Shown here: piece by piece, positions 61,109 through 64,000 of the stretch | Position numbering within the stretch: the stretch's first letter is position 1 | Layout of the letters: each line of letters begins with the position of its first letter | Assembly: GCA_023423535.1 (NCBI GenBank) | Contig: JAFAFL010000066.1 | Coordinates: 28,001 to 92,000 of the forward strand | DNA length: 64,000 bases | Origin: Pseudomonadota bacterium | Lineage (GTDB): Bacteria; Myxococcota; Myxococcia; Myxococcales; Myxococcaceae | Reading direction: 5' to 3' | The notes under the pieces: generated by a model | What the model was told of the DNA's origin: nothing | Database searches by the model: none | Seen by the model: the letters and a program-made list of their open reading frames with translations, nothing else | Translations under genes and position numbers: made by a program

Positions 61109-63004
61109 ATGCGGCGCTCCGTCCCACTGCTCGCCTGCTGCGCCGCGGCGCTGATCTTCGGCTGCGCCGCCTCGCCCCGCACCCGGCCCGCGGCGCCGAC
61201 GAAGGCCGAGCGTCCCCCGGTCGATCCGCAGGCGATGAGCGAGGCCATCCGCTCGTCGCGCGACTCGGGCGAGCACTACGCGTCGAGCGCCTCCTACGCG
61301 CACTTCCTCAAGTCGCGGGTGCTCCATCACGCCGGCGAGCATCGGCGCGCGCTGGATGAGCTGCGGCTCGCGCTGGTGACGGACGAGGGCAACCCGTTCC
61401 TGCTGGTGACGATGGCCGAGGAGTACGCGCGGGTCGGCGATCTGGCGCGCGCGGAGCGGACCCTGCGCCGGGTGATCGACGGGCATCCGAACCACGCGCG
61501 CGCGCACTTCCTCATGGGCCGGGTGCTCGCGGAGGGCCGCAAGCTCTCTCGGGCGCGGGTGCACCTGCGGCGTGCGGCGAGGCTCGCGCCGGAGGATCCG
61601 GAGCCGTGGTTCATGCTCGCGCAGGTGGAACTCGACGCGAAGCGCCCGGACGAGGCCATTGCCGCGGTGGAGTCCCTGGCGAAGGCGATCCCCGACGAGT
61701 CGCGCGGCTTCCGGCTGCTGGCGCAGATCTTCGCGGAGCGAGGGGATGCGCGGCGCGCGGAGAAGATGTTCCTGCGCGCGGTGGAGACCTTCCCTGGTGA
61801 CTTCGAGGCGTGGGCCCAGCTGGCGGAGCTCTACGACGCGACGGAGCAGGCGCAGAAGGCGGAGCGCGCTTATGCGGAGGCGCTCTCGCGGGATGGCGAC
61901 AACGCGCAGCTGCTGCTCGCGGCGGGCAACGCGGCGCTGAAGACGCAGCAGTGGGAGCGGGCCGGGGCCTGGTTCGATCGCGCGCTCTCGTTGACCGACG
62001 AGCCGGAGACCGCGGTGAGGGTCGCCTTCGCGTGGCTGACCGCGGAGCGCGTGGACGAGGCGGTGGCGGTGCTGGAGCGGGCGCGCGCGCGGAGGAACAG
62101 CGAGCCGCGGCTCGCCTACTACGTGGGCCTCTTGCGCGAGAAACAGCGGGACTTCGCTCGGGCGGCGGAGGCCTATGCGCAGGTGCCCGCGGCGAGCGAG
62201 CTGCACTTCGAGTCGCGCCTGCGGCAGGCGGCGGCGTTGTCGCTGGCGGGTCAACACGGCAAGGCGGTGGAGCTCTTCCGGAGGCTCTCCAACGAGCAGC
62301 CGCAGGACCCGGCGATCCTCCCTCCCTATGCGCGCGCGCTGGAGCGGGCGGGGCTCGCGCGGGAGGCGGAGCGGCTGCTGCGCAACGGGCTGGCGAAGAC
62401 GAAGAGCGCGGAGCTGTACGACGGGCTGTCGCAGAACCTGCAGCGGCAGGGACGCGCGAGAGAGGCGGTAGCGCTGCTGGAGACGGCGCGCGGGCTGTGG
62501 CCGGACGACAAGGCGCTCGTGTTCGGGATGGCCGCCGCGTACGAGCGGCTGGGCGAGCCGGAGCGGAGCATCGCGCTGATGCGCGAGCTTTTGGTGAAGG
62601 AGCCGGAGGAGGCGTCGGCGCTGAACTTCATCGGCTACGTGCTCGCGGACAACAACAGGCAGCTCGACGAGGCGGAGCGGCTCGTGCGCAAGGCGCTGGC
62701 GCTGAGGCCGGACTCCGGCGCGTTCCTCGATTCGCTCGGGTGGGTGCACTACCGGAAGGGCGAGACGCAGAAGGCGGTGGAGACGCTGGAGCGCGCGGCG
62801 GCGCTGGAGCCGCACGAGCCGGTGATCCTCGAGCACCTCGGTGACGCGTACCTCAAGGCGAACCGGCTCGCGGACGCGGCGCAGGCGTACCGGCGCGCGC
62901 TGGAGGTGCTCGACGCGGGCGACGAGCCGGTGGAGGCGCGGACCCTGCGCGCGTCGCTGGAGAAGAAGCTCAAGGGCGTGGTCGCGGACTCCGCGGGGCG
63001 CTGA
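61109..63004 (+). CDS. TPR-repeat lipoprotein
   Basis: The 631-residue protein has a lipobox (AAALIFGC, Cys at about 19) and about 14 TPR units over most of its length, for example EYARVGDLARAERTLRRVID, LYDATEQAQKAERAYAEALS and AYLKANRLADAAQAYRRALE. It should act as an outer-membrane-anchored scaffold. The C-terminal group (LNFIGYVLADNNRQLDEAER, FLDSLGWVHYRKGETQKAVE) is the pattern of a well-known family of TPR lipoproteins in GC-rich proteobacteria. Confidence 0.9.
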   Translation: MRRSVPLLACCAAALIFGCAASPRTRPAAPTKAERPPVDPQAMSEAIRSSRDSGEHYASSASYAHFLKSRVLHHAGEHRRALDELRLALVTDEGNPFLLVTMAEEYARVGDLARAERTLRRVIDGHPNHARAHFLMGRVLAEGRKLSRARVHLRRAARLAPEDPEPWFMLAQVELDAKRPDEAIAAVESLAKAIPDESRGFRLLAQIFAERGDARRAEKMFLRAVETFPGDFEAWAQLAELYDATEQAQKAERAYAEALSRDGDNAQLLLAAGNAALKTQQWERAGAWFDRALSLTDEPETAVRVAFAWLTAERVDEAVAVLERARARRNSEPRLAYYVGLLREKQRDFARAAEAYAQVPAASELHFESRLRQAAALSLAGQHGKAVELFRRLSNEQPQDPAILPPYARALERAGLAREAERLLRNGLAKTKSAELYDGLSQNLQRQGRAREAVALLETARGLWPDDKALVFGMAAAYERLGEPERSIALMRELLVKEPEEASALNFIGYVLADNNRQLDEAERLVRKALALRPDSGAFLDSLGWVHYRKGETQKAVETLERAAALEPHEPVILEHLGDAYLKANRLADAAQAYRRALEVLDAGDEPVEARTLRASLEKKLKGVVADSAGR

Positions 63005-63017
63005 CGAGGAGCTCCCA

Positions 63018-63770
63018 GTGGCCGACGCAGAGCAGGTGGCCGAGGTGCTCGCGTGGCTCGAGCGCACGGGCACGAAGCGCAACGTGGAAGGGATGGCCCG
63101 CTACGGAATCGTGGCGAAGAAGGTCTTTGGCGTCTCGGTCGGCGAGCTGCGCACGTACGCGAAGGGGCTGGGCCGCAGTCACGCGCTCGCGCTGAGGCTG
63201 TGGGAGACGGAGTGGTACGAGGCCCGGATGCTCGCCGGGTTCGTGGACGTGCCGGCGGAGGTGACGCCCGCGCAGATGGACGCGTGGGCGCGCGACTTCG
63301 ACAACTGGGCGATCTGTGACTCCACCTGCTTCCACCTCTTCGACCGCACGCCGCACGCGTGGACGAAGGTCGAGCGCTGGGCGCCGAAGAGGGACGAGTT
63401 CGTGCGCCGCGCTGCCTTCGCGCTGATCGCCAGCCTCAGCGTGCACGACAAGAGGGCGCCGGATGCGCCCTACCTGCGGGCGCTGGAGCTCGTGGAGCGT
63501 TACGCGATCGACGACCGGAACTTCGTGAAGAAGGCGGTGAACTGGGCGCTGCGCTCGGTGGGCAAACGCAACGTGGCGCTCAACGCGGCCGCGGTGGAGG
63601 TCGCGCGAAGGCTCGCCCATTCCGAAGCGGCAGCGCCACGGTGGGTGGGCAGGGACGCGCTGCGGGAACTCACGTCCGAGGCGGTACTGACGCGCCTGAA
63701 GGCAAAGGCCGCGAAGGGCCCGAAGGCTGCGAAGGCTGCGAAGGCCAGTAAGGCCACGAAGGCCCGCTGA
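63018..63770 (+). CDS. DNA alkylation repair protein (AlkD-like)
   Basis: The 250-residue protein has the HEAT-like AlkD fold: KRNVEGMARYGIVAKKVFGV, WETEWYEARMLAGFVDVPAE, DFDNWAICDSTCFHLFDRTP (with the Asp and Trp that line the active site) and FVKKAVNWALRSVGKRNVAL. It should be a DNA glycosylase for alkylated purines. The last 25 residues form a Lys/Ala-rich tail (AKGPKAAKAAKASKATKAR). The final 21 bases of the gene lie inside the end palindrome. GTG 63018 follows GAGGAG. Confidence 0.88.
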   Translation: MADAEQVAEVLAWLERTGTKRNVEGMARYGIVAKKVFGVSVGELRTYAKGLGRSHALALRLWETEWYEARMLAGFVDVPAEVTPAQMDAWARDFDNWAICDSTCFHLFDRTPHAWTKVERWAPKRDEFVRRAAFALIASLSVHDKRAPDAPYLRALELVERYAIDDRNFVKKAVNWALRSVGKRNVALNAAAVEVARRLAHSEAAAPRWVGRDALRELTSEAVLTRLKAKAAKGPKAAKAAKASKATKAR

Positions 63771-64000
63771 CGCTACGGCTGTGCGGCGGCGGTCCACGCC
63801 TCCAGCTTCGCCAGCGCATGCATGCCCTTCGGCCCGGAGGCGACGAAGTCCGCGCGCCCCCCCCCGCCCGCCCCCCCACGCGCCGCGGGCGCCCGCGCGG
63901 ACTTCGTCGCCTCCGGGCCGAAGGGCATGCATGCGCTGGCGAAGCTGGAGGCGTGGACCGCCGCCGCACAGCCGTAGCGTCAGCGGGCCTTCGTGGCCTT
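63750..64000. repeat. Large perfect inverted repeat (fold-back) around a C-rich loop
   Basis: Bases 63750-63856 are an exact reverse complement of 63894-64000: 107-bp arms, with a 37-base loop (63857-63893) that is mostly C, including a run of nine. The right arm is cut by the window edge, so the palindrome may continue. The left arm begins inside the alkD-like coding sequence. No gene is carried within it. It could be an assembly or sequencing fold-back or a true large palindrome. Confidence 0.95.

Overview
The window is a 64 kb piece of a chromosome from a very GC-rich bacterium. Third codon positions are almost all G or C, which is why most antisense frames stay open. The gene content points to the Myxococcota (myxobacteria and relatives): many lipoproteins and two-component proteins, HEAT and TPR lipoproteins, an OmpA/beta-propeller surface cluster, an xseA-xseB-ispA-dxs-tlyA operon and Tad-type pilus genes. 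The genus is not claimed. About 61 protein genes are supported. No rRNA, tRNA, CRISPR array or transposase was seen.

Layout. 0.3-1.0 kb: an AIM24-like protein. 1.06-2.7 kb: a compact three-gene toxin-antitoxin module that matches HipBST (HTH repressor, split-off HipA N-terminal domain, kinase), preceded and overlapped by palindromic operators. 2.8-4.3 kb: a sensor kinase. 4.3-9.7 kb (minus strand): zinc-ribbon membrane protein, MoxR ATPase, DUF58, NfeD and slipin, nearly all joined by 4-bp overlaps. 9.8-13.4 kb: HEAT-repeat/cyclophilin lipoprotein, SBF-like transporter and an orphan VapC toxin. 13.6-19.1 kb: an HD-GYP response regulator divergent from a reductase, two MaoC dehydratases and an acyl-CoA dehydrogenase. 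19.1-23.2 kb: a lipoprotein, ExbD and ExbB, a DUF4292-like lipoprotein and a murein endopeptidase with LysM.

23.3-30.9 kb: a full oligopeptide ABC importer (binding protein, two permeases, two ATPases), split in the middle by two stand-alone MshEN-domain genes that may bind cyclic di-GMP. 31-39.2 kb: ECF sigma and anti-sigma factors, a Flp-like small protein, CpaB, TadB, TadC and an FHA protein. 39.2-45.2 kb: xseA, xseB, a receiver protein, ispA, dxs and tlyA, overlapping start to stop. 45.3-48.1 kb: a NarX-like kinase with its LuxR-type regulator. 48.1-54 kb (mostly minus): lineage-specific lipoproteins, a DUF4091 protein, a tiny Lys/Ala-rich protein and a TPM protein. 54-58.4 kb: OmpA-family protein, propeller lipoprotein and partner. 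58.6-63.8 kb: a hybrid kinase with degenerate outer domains, a TPR lipoprotein and an AlkD-like protein.

Two things stand out. The HipBST module combines palindromes, a promoter and an in-frame hexanucleotide repeat inside the toxin gene. The last 251 bases form a near-perfect fold-back palindrome around a C-rich loop. It is either an assembly artefact or a real giant palindrome, and anything beyond base 64000 may mirror what comes before.
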